Origin: Pseudomonadota bacterium
GTDB taxonomy: Bacteria > Pseudomonadota > Alphaproteobacteria > Dongiales > Dongiaceae
Assembly (NCBI GenBank): GCA_016183985.1
Contig: JACPDN010000006.1
Location: 124,001 to 188,000, forward strand
DNA length: 64,000 bases
Direction of reading: 5' to 3'
A program made the translations under genes and the position numbers. Each line of letters begins with the position of its first letter. Within the stretch, counting starts at the first letter, position 1. The notes below the pieces were generated by a model. It did not search any database, was not told the DNA's origin, and saw only the letters and a list, made by a program, of their open reading frames with translations. Below, one piece after another: positions 35,078 to 44,769 of this stretch.

Positions 35078-36973
35078 TCAGCCGCCGATGTCGCCGCCAT
35101 CCTGCTTGGTGATGGCAACGACGCTGGGACGCGGCAGGCTGTCGCCGAAATCGGGCCAGCGCGTCGTCAGCTTGTCGGTGTTCTCCGAATCCTCGGCCGG
35201 ATGCTGGACCGAGACGAAGAGCGTCTTTCCGTCCGGCGTGAAGGCCGGGCCGCACATTTCCGCACCCGTCGGGCAGGCGAAGAAGAAGCGCGGCAAGGCG
35301 CGGCCGTCACCCAACGTGTCGGCACCATAGAGGCCATCGGCGATATCGAAGTCGTTGGCACCGTCGCTGGCGATCCAGATGCGGCCCTTCGGATCAAAGG
35401 CGATGTTGTCGGGCGCCACGAACCAGCCATTGGGGCTGATGCCCGGATTATATTTCGCCCCCTCCTCCGGCTTTGCCGGATTGCCGGCAAGGAGGAACAC
35501 ATCCCATTTGAAGCTGTCGGCGGCGTGATCGGCGTCCTTACCTTCACCTGGCGGCAGCATCTCCAGGATATGGCCATATTTGTTTTCGGCGCGCGGGTTG
35601 GCGGCGTCGACCTCATCGACCTTGCGCTTCTTGTTCTTCGTCATGACGGCATAGACGCGGCCGGTGACGGGGTTCGGCTCGATGTCTTCCGGGCGGTCCA
35701 TCTTTGTGGCTCCCACCTGGTCGCCGGCAAAGCGCGCCTTGATGAACACTTCCGCCTGGTCGGCAAAGCCGTTCTCGGGCGTCAGACCATTTTGGCCATG
35801 AATCAGCGGGATCCAGGTCAGCGTGCCGTCATCGTTGAACTTCGCCGCCGACAGCGTGCCCTCATCGAGCAGCTTCTTGTTGGCGGCGCGATCGTCCGGG
35901 TTGAACTTGCCGGCACTGACGAAGCGGTAGATGTGCTCGAAATAATCATCATCGCCGGTATAGACCACGACGCGGCCATCCTTGTTGATGATCGAGGTCG
36001 CGGCTTCGTGGCCCATGCGACCCAAGGCGGTGCGCTTCACCGGCAATTCATCGGGGGCATAGGGATCGATCTCGACCACCCAGTCGAAACGGTTGGGCTC
36101 GTTGGGCGTCTTGTCGAGGATGAAACGGTCGTCGATGCGCGAGAAGCCGTAGAGATCGGTGCCGTCATAGAGATAGCGCTCGAGCAATTTCGGGTCGTCG
36201 CCCTTGGCTGGATCGCCGCCGAACGTATCGGAAAGGCCTTCCTCGCAAGTGAGGATGGTGCCCCAGGGGGTGACACCGCCCGAGCAGTTGTAGCCGGTAC
36301 CGAACACACGGGTACCGGTCGGATCGGCCGCCGTCTGCAGCAGCTTGTGGCCCGAGGCGGGGCCGGAGATCGCGATCTCGGTCGTGCCGGTGATACGGCG
36401 GTTATATTTGCTGTCCTTCACCACCTGCCATTTGCCGCCCTCCTTCTTGATCTCGACGATGGAGTGGCCCCAGGCCTGCTGTACTGCCTTGATCTGCTCC
36501 GGCGTCATCTTCTGGCCGGCGTCGTCCTCGGTCAGCCCCGGGAACATGATGTGCGGATCGGGGTATTCGTTGTTGACGCAAAGCAGGCCATGCTCGCTGT
36601 TGTTCGAGCCCAGCGGCAGCGGCAGATAGCCGATGAAATCGCAATTGTAGCCGAACTGCTTCGACTGGCTGTCGGCGCTCTGCGCGCCAGCATCAAGCTC
36701 GGCGCCGCCTTGCAGGATCGCCTCGCCCCAGCGTACCAGGATGTCAGCGTCATAGCCTTCGGCGACGTGATGGGTCTGGTCGTAAATCTTGGTGAGTTCC
36801 GGGAAGGTCAGTGTCGAGGCGCTGGCAGCTGCCTGCGCGCCCGGCAGCCGGAACGACATGGCCGAAGCGGCCGCAGCGCCGGCGGCGCCCAGCAACATCG
36901 TGCGACGCGAGAAGCGTGCTGAAACCAGCTGGGCATATGTGGGTGTCGATGCATTCTGCGGATGGTCCGCCAT
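35078..36973 (-). CDS. phoX: PhoX-type alkaline phosphatase (Tat-exported)
   Basis: A 631-residue periplasmic phosphatase of the PhoX/DUF839 family. A twin-arginine signal (SRRTMLLGAAGAAAASA) starts near residue 22. Conserved parts: LLCVNNEYPDPHIMFPG, the Cys-containing NCSGGVTPWGTILTCEEG that supplies the iron ligand in PhoX, GRMGHEAATSI, VVVYTGDDDYFEHIYRF and DNIAFDPKGRIWIASDGAND. PhoX enzymes release phosphate from phosphomonoesters using iron and calcium. A Pho-box-like repeat lies 72 bp before the start, and it diverges from a second DUF839 gene. Confidence 0.93.
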   Translation of the reverse strand: MADHPQNASTPTYAQLVSARFSRRTMLLGAAGAAAASAMSFRLPGAQAAASASTLTFPELTKIYDQTHHVAEGYDADILVRWGEAILQGGAELDAGAQSADSQSKQFGYNCDFIGYLPLPLGSNNSEHGLLCVNNEYPDPHIMFPGLTEDDAGQKMTPEQIKAVQQAWGHSIVEIKKEGGKWQVVKDSKYNRRITGTTEIAISGPASGHKLLQTAADPTGTRVFGTGYNCSGGVTPWGTILTCEEGLSDTFGGDPAKGDDPKLLERYLYDGTDLYGFSRIDDRFILDKTPNEPNRFDWVVEIDPYAPDELPVKRTALGRMGHEAATSIINKDGRVVVYTGDDDYFEHIYRFVSAGKFNPDDRAANKKLLDEGTLSAAKFNDDGTLTWIPLIHGQNGLTPENGFADQAEVFIKARFAGDQVGATKMDRPEDIEPNPVTGRVYAVMTKNKKRKVDEVDAANPRAENKYGHILEMLPPGEGKDADHAADSFKWDVFLLAGNPAKPEEGAKYNPGISPNGWFVAPDNIAFDPKGRIWIASDGANDFDIADGLYGADTLGDGRALPRFFFACPTGAEMCGPAFTPDGKTLFVSVQHPAEDSENTDKLTTRWPDFGDSLPRPSVVAITKQDGGDIGG

Positions 36974-37044
36974 CGTTGCCTCCTAATCCTTTTGCGTGGA
37001 AAGGCGACCTGCGTAGACCGAGCAAATGACGGACAACGCGCCCG

Positions 37045-37066
37045 AATCATGAAGGATATGTGACGG
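37045..37066 (-). promoter_or_regulatory. Pho-box-like site for leftward phoX
   Basis: Read on the minus strand: CCGTCACATAT followed by CCTTCATGATT, two 11-base units resembling the PhoB half-site CTGTCATNNNN. It is 72 bases before the phoX start at 36973, a plausible promoter position. One more possible unit (CCGTCATTTGC) lies two turns downstream. Confidence 0.5.
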
Positions 37067-37072
37067 CAAAAA

Positions 37073-37109
37073 GCCTGGCCGGAAGCATCCGGCCGGGGCC
37101 CTTTTCTTT
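37073..37109. terminator. Hairpin with T-runs between divergent phosphatase genes
   Basis: A stem of about 10 bp, core GGCCGGA-AGCA-TCCGGCC, is followed rightward by TTTTCTTT and leftward by TTTTT. It looks like a bidirectional intrinsic terminator, although both flanking genes start away from it. It might end a short unannotated transcript or insulate the two promoters. Confidence 0.55.
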
Positions 37110-37194
37110 CGCAACAGGTCAGAAAATCAGGCGCCGATTTTGCCGCTGTCATCCTCGGCAACAGTCACAACAGAGAAAGTGGCGTGACTTATTT

Positions 37195-37227
37195 TCGTCA
37201 TGACCACATCATGTAACGGTCATGATC
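37195..37227 (+). promoter_or_regulatory. Triple Pho-box-like repeat for the rightward PhoX-like gene
   Basis: Three successive 11-base units, TCGTCATGACC, ACATCATGTAA and CGGTCATGATC, each place TCAT at the same position. The spacing is that of PhoB half-sites (CTGTCATNNNN). It lies 158 bases before the ATG at 37385. The rest of the 411-bp gap (36974-37384) shows no gene. Confidence 0.55.
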
Positions 37228-37384
37228 GAGGCGCTAGGGTCGCCGCGCCGGCGGCTTGCGCATCCGGGTTTCCGCAACGCCACATGGTCAGATCTGCAAC
37301 AGGCAATCGCAAACCAGGGGAACTGGCCGGCGGGAATGGAATGCCCCCGGTTCAACCCGCGACACTCACTTGGGATATTCAGCC

Positions 37385-39337
37385 ATGACACATGCTATCG
37401 ACGCCTCGCGCCGTCAGGCGCTCAAGCTTCTGGCCGGCGCACCGCTGCTGCCGCTGGCCGGTTCGTTCGCCGGGTCGGCGCTCTTCGCCCGCCGGGCAGG
37501 TGCCGCCGCCCAGCTGGCCGGCGCCCGCTTCCTGTCGATGCCCGCGCCCGAACTGGGCAATCCGGCGGCGATGGCGACCACCACGGTCGCATCCGGCCTG
37601 GAACTCAATTTCGCTGACGGCACCAAGCAGAGTTTCAAACTGACCTATACCCCGTTCTTCGTCAGCGGCACCAAGGTGCCGGACGGCAAAGGTGGCGAGA
37701 TCATCGCCGGCGGCTATTACGACATCGACGGCAAGCCGATCCTGGATGCCTCGTCCGGTGCCGCGACGAAACCGCAATTCTTCTCCGACTGCCCGGATGG
37801 CATGAGCCTTATCCAGCTGGAAGGCGCCAAGGTCGAGGGCGTCAAGGGCAACCCGGTCTTCGCCGTGGTGCAGTTCGAATACACCAGCGAGGATGCGGCC
37901 GGCGAAGATATGTATGGCAAGCTGCCCTCGCCCATCGCCGTGCTGACCCTGGACCAGGATCCCAAGAGCGGCGCGTTGTCGCTGGTCAAATATCACAATG
38001 TCAACACGACGCCGGTGCATGGCCTGTGGATCACCTGCGGCGCCAGCCTCTCGCCCTGGAACACGCACCTCTCCAGCGAGGAATACGAGCCGGACGCCAC
38101 CAAGATCGACAAGAATGAAGAGTTCCAGGCCTTCAGCCAGAACCTCTATGGCGACCCGAAGAAGGCTAACCCCTATCACTACAACCATCTGCCGGAAGTG
38201 ACCGTCAATGCCGATGGCACCGGCAGCATCAAGAAGCATTACTGCATGGGCCGCATCTCGCACGAGCTGGTGCAGGTTATGCCCGATGAGCGGACCGTGC
38301 TGATGGGCGACGACGCCAGCAATGGCGGCCTGTTCGTCTTCGTCGCCGACAAGCCGCGCGATCTCAGCGCCGGCTCGCTCTATGTCGCCAAGTGGAATCA
38401 GAAGTCGGAAGAGAACGGCGGTTCCGCCGACCTCACCTGGATCCATCTCGGCCACGCCACCAGCGGCGAGATCGAAGCCCTGGCCGACAAGCTCAAGGCC
38501 GCCGACATCGTCGAGGCGAAATCGGAAGACCCCAACGATGCCGGCTTCACCAAGATTCCGCTGAGCGGCAAGGACAACTGGGTCAAGTTCGTGCCGGGCC
38601 AGGAAAAGGCCGCAGCCTTCTTGGAAACCCATCGTTATGCCGCCTTCAAGGGCGGCAGCATGGGCTTCACCAAGATGGAAGGCACCACGGTTAACACCAA
38701 GGACAAGGTCGCCTACAGCGCCATCAGCGCGGTGAAGAAGGAAATGACCAACGGCTCCGGCGACGTCAAGATCAAGGGGCCGGCTTCTGGCATCGTCTAC
38801 GCGCTCAACCTGACCGGTGGCCAGAAGGATACCGACGGCACCGCCATCGACAGCGAGTGGATGCCGGTACACATGGCGCCCGTGCCTGACCTGATCGGCG
38901 AGGATCTCAAGGAAGCCGATGCGCTGGGCAACCTCGCCCATGCCGACAAGATCGCCAACCCGGACAACCTCAAATTCTCGGAGAAGCTGCGCACCCTGTT
39001 CATCGGCGAGGACAGCGGAATGCACGTCAACAACTTCCTCTGGGCCTATAACGTGGACACCAAGGAATTGTCGCGCCTCCTCTCCACCCCGTCGGGCGCC
39101 GAATCGACTGGCCTGCATGCGGTGGATGAGGTGAACGGCTTCACCTACATCATGAGCAACTTCCAGCATGTCGGCGATTGGGAGCTGAAGAAGGATGACA
39201 GCGGCAAGGTCACAGGCGGCCTGCACGTCAAGGTCTATGAGACCCTGGACCCGCTGATCAAAGCCAATTACGGTGATGCCGCCGGCAAGCTGGGCGGTGG
39301 CGTCGGCTATCTGGCCGGCACACCGACCACGGCCTGA
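37385..39337 (+). CDS. Second PhoX-like (DUF839) Tat-exported phosphatase homologue
   Basis: A 650-residue protein starting with a Tat-type signal (SRRQALKLLAGAPLLPLAGS). The DUF839 domain covers most of the chain: FFSDCPDGMSLIQLEG, HGLWITCGASLSPWNTHLSS with the conserved Cys and Glu, GRISHELVQVMPDERTVLMG, FIGEDSGMHVNNFLWAYN. It is a distant paralogue of the phosphatase at 35078-36973; the substrate may be different. The ATG at 37385 precedes the Tat motif; earlier in-frame codons to 37256 lack support. A good terminator follows. Confidence 0.85.
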   Translation: MTHAIDASRRQALKLLAGAPLLPLAGSFAGSALFARRAGAAAQLAGARFLSMPAPELGNPAAMATTTVASGLELNFADGTKQSFKLTYTPFFVSGTKVPDGKGGEIIAGGYYDIDGKPILDASSGAATKPQFFSDCPDGMSLIQLEGAKVEGVKGNPVFAVVQFEYTSEDAAGEDMYGKLPSPIAVLTLDQDPKSGALSLVKYHNVNTTPVHGLWITCGASLSPWNTHLSSEEYEPDATKIDKNEEFQAFSQNLYGDPKKANPYHYNHLPEVTVNADGTGSIKKHYCMGRISHELVQVMPDERTVLMGDDASNGGLFVFVADKPRDLSAGSLYVAKWNQKSEENGGSADLTWIHLGHATSGEIEALADKLKAADIVEAKSEDPNDAGFTKIPLSGKDNWVKFVPGQEKAAAFLETHRYAAFKGGSMGFTKMEGTTVNTKDKVAYSAISAVKKEMTNGSGDVKIKGPASGIVYALNLTGGQKDTDGTAIDSEWMPVHMAPVPDLIGEDLKEADALGNLAHADKIANPDNLKFSEKLRTLFIGEDSGMHVNNFLWAYNVDTKELSRLLSTPSGAESTGLHAVDEVNGFTYIMSNFQHVGDWELKKDDSGKVTGGLHVKVYETLDPLIKANYGDAAGKLGGGVGYLAGTPTTA

Positions 39338-39365
39338 TGCGATACGACTAATGCCCGCCACAAAG

Positions 39366-39400
39366 AACGGGCCGTCGGCAATCGCCGGCGGCCCGTTTTC
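39366..39400 (+). terminator. Intrinsic terminator after the PhoX-like gene
   Basis: AACGGGCCGTCGGC-AATC-GCCGGCGGCCCGTT gives a 14-bp stem with one mismatch, followed by TTTCCTT. It is 28 bp past the stop and also lies past the end of convergent lolD. Confidence 0.88.
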
Positions 39401-39421
39401 CTTACACCCAAATAAACCGAG

Positions 39422-40138
39422 CTAAACTGCAACCAACTCGCCATCACGCAGGGTGACGATGCGGTCCATGCGCTGGGCGATTTCCATGTTGTGCGTGGCG
39501 ATCAGAGCGGCAACGCCCAGATCGTGCACCAAAGCGCCCAACATGCCGAAGACCTCTTCCGAGGTGTGATGGTCGAGATTGCCCGTGGGCTCGTCGGCCA
39601 GTAGGATTTTCGGATCATTTGCCAAGGCGCGGGCAATGGCGACGCGCTGCTGCTCGCCGCCCGATAGCTTGCCGGGACGATGGTCGAGGCGTTTGCCGAG
39701 GCCGACACGCGTCAGCAGATCGGCCGCACGGGGTGCCGCTTCTTTGCGCGATTTGCCGGCGATCATCTGCGGGATGATGACATTTTCCAGCGCCGAGAAT
39801 TCGGGCAGCAGGTGATGGTACTGATAGACGAAGCCCATGGTCTCACGGCGCATCGATGTTTTAGCATCATCACCGAGCGCGTTCATGACCTTGCCGCCGA
39901 TCAGGATTTCGCCTGCGACGGCTTTTTCCAACATGCCGGTGATGTGGAGCAGCGTCGATTTGCCGGAGCCGGAGGGGCCGATAAGCGCCACCATTTCGCC
40001 GCGATGAAGCGTGAGGTCCGCGCGACGGATGACTTCGAGCCGGCCTTCGGCCTGTGCGAAGCTTTGCTGGATACCTTTCAGTTCCAGCACGACATCGCCG
40101 TTATTGGCGTGGCCCCGGCCCATGGCGCCCTTACTCAT
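39422..40138 (-). CDS. lolD: Lipoprotein-releasing ABC transporter ATPase
   Basis: A 238-residue ATPase of the Lol system, which extracts outer-membrane lipoproteins from the inner membrane. Walker [13 protein letters not shown], the Q-loop at [13 protein letters not shown], signature [15 protein letters not shown], Walker [13 protein letters not shown] and the H-loop ATHNM are all intact. The start overlaps the lolC stop by 8 bp. Confidence 0.95.
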   Translation of the reverse strand: MSKGAMGRGHANNGDVVLELKGIQQSFAQAEGRLEVIRRADLTLHRGEMVALIGPSGSGKSTLLHITGMLEKAVAGEILIGGKVMNALGDDAKTSMRRETMGFVYQYHHLLPEFSALENVIIPQMIAGKSRKEAAPRAADLLTRVGLGKRLDHRPGKLSGGEQQRVAIARALANDPKILLADEPTGNLDHHTSEEVFGMLGALVHDLGVAALIATHNMEIAQRMDRIVTLRDGELVAV

Positions 40139-41378
40139 AGCGAAGGGCCTCCACCGGATCGAGACGTGCTGCGCGCCAGGCGGGATAGATCGAAGCCAGC
40201 AGGGTGAGGACCAGTGACATGGCGGAGATCAGCGCCACCTCAACCGGGTCGACAATGGCCGGAAGCTTGGAGAGGAAATAGATCGTCTCGTTGAAGAGCT
40301 CGGTGCCGGTGATGCTCTCGAGCCCGCGCCGGATGGTTTCGATATTGGCAGCGAATGCCACCCCCAGCAGGCAACCGAAGATCGTGCCGACAATGCCGAT
40401 GCTGGCGCCGGAAAGCAGGAAGATGCGTAGGATCATACCCTGCGTGGCACCCATGGTGCGCATGATGGCGATGTTCCGCGCCTTATCTTTCACCATCATG
40501 ATCTGGCCGCTGATGATGTTGAAGGCGGCGACGACGATGATGAGCGTCAGGATCAGGAACATGACGTTGCGTTCAACCTCGACCGCCGTGAAGAAGTCGC
40601 GGTTGGCTTCCTGCCAGTCGCCGATATGAAAGCCGGGGCCGATGGAGTCAGTAACGGCCGTCTTCAGTTGCGGCAAGCGGTTGATGTTCTTCGCCATCAC
40701 CTCGATGTTGGTCGCGCCCTGCTTCACCTTGAAATAGATCTGCGCCATTTCGAGATTCGAGAAGGCGATGGTGTTGTCGTACTGATACATGCCGACATTG
40801 AAGATGCCGACCACCTTGAATGTCTTCATGCGCGGGATCGCGCCGCCGATCGTCACATTGATGTCGGGTGAGATGGCCGTCACTTCGGAGCCGATACCGG
40901 CACGCAGTGCGCGCGCCATAGCCTGGCCAATGATGATGCCATCCCGGTCGCGCAGGCCGTCGATGGTGCCGGCGACCAAGCTGTCGGCGATGAGCGTCTT
41001 CATCTTGAGGTCTTCAAGGCGGACACCGCGCAGGATCGCGCCAACGCCCCCCTCGGTGCCGGTCAAGAAGACCTGACCTTCGACAATCGGCGTTGCCGAG
41101 GCGACGTCCGGCAAGGCACGCAGGATGTTCGTGACCTTGTCGTAGTCGGCGACCGGCCCGCCATTGGCGCTGATGGAAAGATGCGCGTTGAATCCAAGGA
41201 TGCGATCGAGCAGTTCGGCCCGGAAACCGTTCATCACCGACATGACGACGATGAGGGTCGCGACACCCAACCCGATGCCCAGCAGCGAGAAGAGCGCGAT
41301 GACGGAAACGAAACCTTCCTGGCGGCGCGCACGCAAATAGCGCATCGCCACCAGGCGCTCGAAGGCAGAAAAGATCAT
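40131..41378 (-). CDS. lolC: Lipoprotein-releasing system permease LolC/LolE
   Basis: A 415-residue inner-membrane permease. The N-terminal [20 protein letters not shown] precedes the first helix; a periplasmic domain spans about 50-265; three more helices lie at about 270-300, 320-345 and 375-400, the MacB/FtsX-like layout. Only one permease gene is present, as in most Alphaproteobacteria, so it probably works as a homodimer with LolD. It overlaps proS by 4 bp. Confidence 0.94.
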   Translation of the reverse strand: MIFSAFERLVAMRYLRARRQEGFVSVIALFSLLGIGLGVATLIVVMSVMNGFRAELLDRILGFNAHLSISANGGPVADYDKVTNILRALPDVASATPIVEGQVFLTGTEGGVGAILRGVRLEDLKMKTLIADSLVAGTIDGLRDRDGIIIGQAMARALRAGIGSEVTAISPDINVTIGGAIPRMKTFKVVGIFNVGMYQYDNTIAFSNLEMAQIYFKVKQGATNIEVMAKNINRLPQLKTAVTDSIGPGFHIGDWQEANRDFFTAVEVERNVMFLILTLIIVVAAFNIISGQIMMVKDKARNIAIMRTMGATQGMILRIFLLSGASIGIVGTIFGCLLGVAFAANIETIRRGLESITGTELFNETIYFLSKLPAIVDPVEVALISAMSLVLTLLASIYPAWRAARLDPVEALRYE

Positions 41379-42691
41379 GCGCCGAGCTTCTTCAGCGCCG
41401 CTTCGGCCGAGATTTCTTCAACGGCACCGGTCTTGCGGAGCTTGAACTCCACTTCGCCCTTGGCAGCACCACGCGGACCGACGACCACCTGATACGGCAG
41501 GCCGATCAAATCCATCTGCGCGAACTTCTCGCCGGCGCGGACATCGCGGTCGTCATAGAGGACTTCGACGCCGGCCTTTTTCAGCTTGGCATAGAGATCG
41601 TCAGCCATCGGCGTGGTCACGGCATCGCCGGCCTTGAGATTGATGAGGCCGACCTTGAACGGCGCCACGCTCTCCGGCCAGATGATGCCCTTGTCGTCAT
41701 GGCTCGCCTCGATGATACCGCCCACCAGGCGCGACACACCGATGCCGTAGGAGCCCATATGGACCGAAACGGTCTGGCCTTCCGGATTCTGCACCTGGGC
41801 CTTCAGCGGCTCGGAGTATTTGGTGCCGAAATAGAAGATGTGGCCAACTTCGATGCCGCGCGCTTCGACCTGGCGGTCCTTCGGCAATGCGCCAAACTTC
41901 CCCGTGTCATGCTTCTCATCGGTCGCGGCGTAATCGGTCGTCCACTGCTTCACCAACGGCTCGAGATCGCTGTCGTAGTCGATGTCGAGCGACAGCACGT
42001 CACGCTCGATGAAACTCTTGTCGCAGAAGACGGCGCTTTCGCCGGTATCGGCGAGGATGATGAATTCGTGGCTGAGGTCGCCGCCGATCGGCCCGGTATC
42101 CGCCGCCATCGGGATAGCGCGCAGACCCATTCGCGCGAAGGTGCGCAAGTAAGCCACGAACATCTTGTTGTAGGCACGTTTCGCACCGGCCTGATCGAGG
42201 TCGAAGCTATAGGCGTCCTTCATCAGGAACTCGCGGCCGCGCATGACGCCGAAACGGGGACGCACTTCGTCGCGGAACTTCCACTGAATGTGATAGAGCA
42301 TCTTGGGCACGTCGCGGTAGCTCTTGGCGGCGTTGCGGAAGATCTCGGTGATCTGCTCTTCGTTGGTGGGGCCATAGAGCATTTCGCGTTCATGGCGGTC
42401 GGTGATGCGCAGCATCTCCTTGCCGTAATCGTCGTAACGGCCGCTTTCACGCCAGAGGTCCGCCGACTGGATGGTCGGCATCAGGACTTCCTGGCAGCCG
42501 GCGCGGTCCTGTTCTTCACGGACGATGCGCTCGATATTCTTCAGCACCTTGAAGCCTAGCGGGAGCCAGGAATAAATACCTGCACTAGCCTGCCGCACCA
42601 TGCCGGCGCGAAGCATCAGGCGATGGGAGACGATCTGGGCTTCCGAGGGGTTTTCCCGGAGGGTGGGCATGAAGAACTGACTGGAACGCAT
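41375..42691 (-). CDS. proS: Prolyl-tRNA synthetase (short alphaproteobacterial form)
   Basis: A 438-residue class II synthetase. Motif segments: [20 protein letters not shown]-like start (residues about 22-42), [32 protein letters not shown] and [20 protein letters not shown]. The roughly 180-residue editing insertion of the long bacterial form is absent, as is usual in Alphaproteobacteria. The ATG at 42691 (RSSQFF) has AAGG upstream; an extension to 42775 is unlikely. First gene of proS-lolC-lolD. Confidence 0.95.
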   Translation of the reverse strand: MRSSQFFMPTLRENPSEAQIVSHRLMLRAGMVRQASAGIYSWLPLGFKVLKNIERIVREEQDRAGCQEVLMPTIQSADLWRESGRYDDYGKEMLRITDRHEREMLYGPTNEEQITEIFRNAAKSYRDVPKMLYHIQWKFRDEVRPRFGVMRGREFLMKDAYSFDLDQAGAKRAYNKMFVAYLRTFARMGLRAIPMAADTGPIGGDLSHEFIILADTGESAVFCDKSFIERDVLSLDIDYDSDLEPLVKQWTTDYAATDEKHDTGKFGALPKDRQVEARGIEVGHIFYFGTKYSEPLKAQVQNPEGQTVSVHMGSYGIGVSRLVGGIIEASHDDKGIIWPESVAPFKVGLINLKAGDAVTTPMADDLYAKLKKAGVEVLYDDRDVRAGEKFAQMDLIGLPYQVVVGPRGAAKGEVEFKLRKTGAVEEISAEAALKKLGA

Positions 42692-42813
42692 GGGAAGGCC
42701 TTGGCTGGAAAAGAGTTTGATTGGAAGGGTCGGATCGGGCGGGACTTTAGGCAAAGGGCCTGTTGCTGTCCACAACAGCCGGGCCCGTTGGAGCCGGGGT
42801 CATTGTACGACGC

Positions 42814-43281
42814 TCACTGGGCCGGCATTTGCTCGCGGCACAGCTGTTCGAGGGCGGCGGTCTCCTGATCGCCCAGAAGCTGGCCCTCGTAATAGACCTG
42901 GTCCCCCTTCACCGTGACCACCCCCACCTGCGCCTCGGCATTCCACAACACCGAATTGCTGGGGATATGGAAGCGGTCCTGGACCAGGATTTCGATGGGA
43001 ATGACGATGGTTTCAGGCGGCTTGATATTGTAACCGCCCCCAAGATCCGCCGGAGCCACGGGCTGGCCATGGGCATCGACTCCGGCCCGATATTCGACGC
43101 CGGGGGCCTGCTGATACTTCACCAGCCTGTCGCAATCACGCCTGGAAACGGCGATATCTGCCGCCGCTGGCAATACACTCACGAAGTAGGTAAGAATGAC
43201 CATCATCGCGTTAACAACCGCGACTCGGAAACGGGCGATCGCAGGGATGGGGTCCGCCCGGGACTGGACGATGGGGTGCAT
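42814..43281 (-). CDS. Conserved-looking exported protein of unknown function
   Basis: A 155-residue protein with a signal-like hydrophobic stretch (about residues 20-41, ending LPAAADIA). The mature domain has two cysteines (RRDCDRLV and EQLCREQM), a segment KYQQAPGVEYRAGVDAHGQP, and a beta-rich middle ending VYYEGQLLGD. I do not recognise the family. It precedes proS on the same strand by 122 bp, but the gap argues for separate control. Confidence 0.7.
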   Translation of the reverse strand: MHPIVQSRADPIPAIARFRVAVVNAMMVILTYFVSVLPAAADIAVSRRDCDRLVKYQQAPGVEYRAGVDAHGQPVAPADLGGGYNIKPPETIVIPIEILVQDRFHIPSNSVLWNAEAQVGVVTVKGDQVYYEGQLLGDQETAALEQLCREQMPAQ

Positions 43282-43407
43282 GGCCGCAGTCTAGCAGCTT
43301 GGCCCCCGGACCGCGAATAACGCTGTGGTGATGCGTAAATTTGAAGCCCCTAGGCTCGGATCACGTGCCGCCGGGGTGCTGGTGCTGGGGAAGCTGGAGA
43401 TAGCTGG

Positions 43408-44769
43408 ATGGCAGGGGCCTTTTCGGAGGAGCCAGCGGCCAATACGATGACGCGGTTGCGTCAGATCGGCCTGGCGACGGTCGCCCTGGGCGTGATGGTT
43501 GCCGATTGCCTACCGGTATTGCGCCCGGAACTGGGGCCGCAACCCTGGCCCGTGGCCATCGCCTGGCTCGCCCTCGCCTTCCCATTGCTGGTACCCGCCA
43601 CCATCATCGACCGTTTGCCAGCATTTAAAGCAATTGCCCGCCGCGACCTGCTGGTAGGCCCAGCCGTCGTCATCGCGCTGATCCTCTTCCCGCTGCTGAC
43701 CATGCTGGGCTGGGTCGGCGTCGCCATTGCCGGTGTCGCTACGGCCGTGGCCCTGGCCGAGCATGTGGTGGCCTGTATCGACCGCCATGGCATCGACCTG
43801 CTCTGGCTGTGGGTGCCGGTGATCATCCTGGCCGGCATCGCCATTGCGCTTTTCGCGGCACCGCCGGCCATGGAGCATGCTTTCGGCCTGTGGGTCGGCA
43901 CGCTGCATAGCCCAGGCATGGAGAGCGATCCGCGCGTTATCCTGTTGGTGACGGCCTTGCCTTTCCTGGTGGGGAGCCTCGCCATGGCCGGCACTTTGAT
44001 CGGCAGCACTTTGCGCGAGCACAGCACGACCTCGATCGTGGCGCTGCTGGGCGCCTTGTTCCTGGCCGTCAGCCTGCCCTCGCTGGGATTGGGGCCGAGC
44101 GCACTCACCAACGGCACGATGCTGCTGGCCGCCGCCGTCCTGTCTCTCGGCATTGCACCGCTCTTCGTACTGGCGTCCGATGCCACTGCCGAACCGCCAG
44201 CGCCAGAGCTGGTCATCTGGGGCTTCGCCTTGGCGATGGTTCTTATTCTCTCGGCGCTCGACAGCGCCATGGGCCTCACCTGGGCCGTCGTGCTGCTTGC
44301 CTGGATCTATCGCCATTACGGCGCCAAGGCGCGCTTCTTCCAGATCATGGCCGGGGCGTCCTTCGTCATCTGGGCCGGGGCCGAAACCATCGTCGGGCAT
44401 TGGCAGATGCTGGACGGCGCCATTCCGTTCCGCCCGCCCTTCCCCATCGCGCTGTGGCACGAAGGCCGGACCGAAATACTTGTCGGCGGCCATGTCATTG
44501 TCATCGCCACGCTGATGCTGACGGCACTCGGCTTCCAGCGCGGCGCCAATGACGTGCGCAAATATGCCGTGCTGACCTTGCTGGTGGCCCTGGTCGCCAT
44601 CGACTTGCTGGTACTGGTGACAGGCCTCGCGCAAGCACCAGCCTTGGGCTTCCTCGCCGCATCCGGCTGGCTTGCCATGCCGTTTCTGCTGGCCGAGATG
44701 CTGGCTTTGCTACCGGCCGGACCGATCGTCTATCTCTTCGGCCGCAGCACGTCCTTCACACGCGGATGA
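43408..44769 (+). CDS. Polytopic membrane protein of unknown function
   Basis: A 453-residue protein with about 11-12 hydrophobic segments from residue 20 to the end and almost no long soluble loops. No transporter motif is evident. The DRHGIDLLWLWVPVIILAGI region and FQIMAGASFVIWAGAETIVG are distinctive but unassigned. An SD (GGAG) is about 9 bases upstream. Its last 14 bases overlap the end of rnj tail to tail. It sits in the interval between rnj and proS. Confidence 0.75.
   Translation: MAGAFSEEPAANTMTRLRQIGLATVALGVMVADCLPVLRPELGPQPWPVAIAWLALAFPLLVPATIIDRLPAFKAIARRDLLVGPAVVIALILFPLLTMLGWVGVAIAGVATAVALAEHVVACIDRHGIDLLWLWVPVIILAGIAIALFAAPPAMEHAFGLWVGTLHSPGMESDPRVILLVTALPFLVGSLAMAGTLIGSTLREHSTTSIVALLGALFLAVSLPSLGLGPSALTNGTMLLAAAVLSLGIAPLFVLASDATAEPPAPELVIWGFALAMVLILSALDSAMGLTWAVVLLAWIYRHYGAKARFFQIMAGASFVIWAGAETIVGHWQMLDGAIPFRPPFPIALWHEGRTEILVGGHVIVIATLMLTALGFQRGANDVRKYAVLTLLVALVAIDLLVLVTGLAQAPALGFLAASGWLAMPFLLAEMLALLPAGPIVYLFGRSTSFTRG

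Noticed and set aside
35201-36922. Long plus-strand frame opposite phoX
   Set aside because: The minus strand encodes a complete Tat-exported PhoX; the antisense product has no recognisable motif and no SD.
37073-37109. Hairpin considered as evidence for a small RNA gene between the phosphatases
   Set aside because: No promoter or conserved transcript body is visible on either side; it is recorded only as a terminator-like hairpin.
37379-39361. Long minus-strand frame (about 660 codons) opposite the second PhoX-like gene
   Set aside because: The plus strand has a Tat signal and DUF839 motifs; the antisense composition is unlike a protein.
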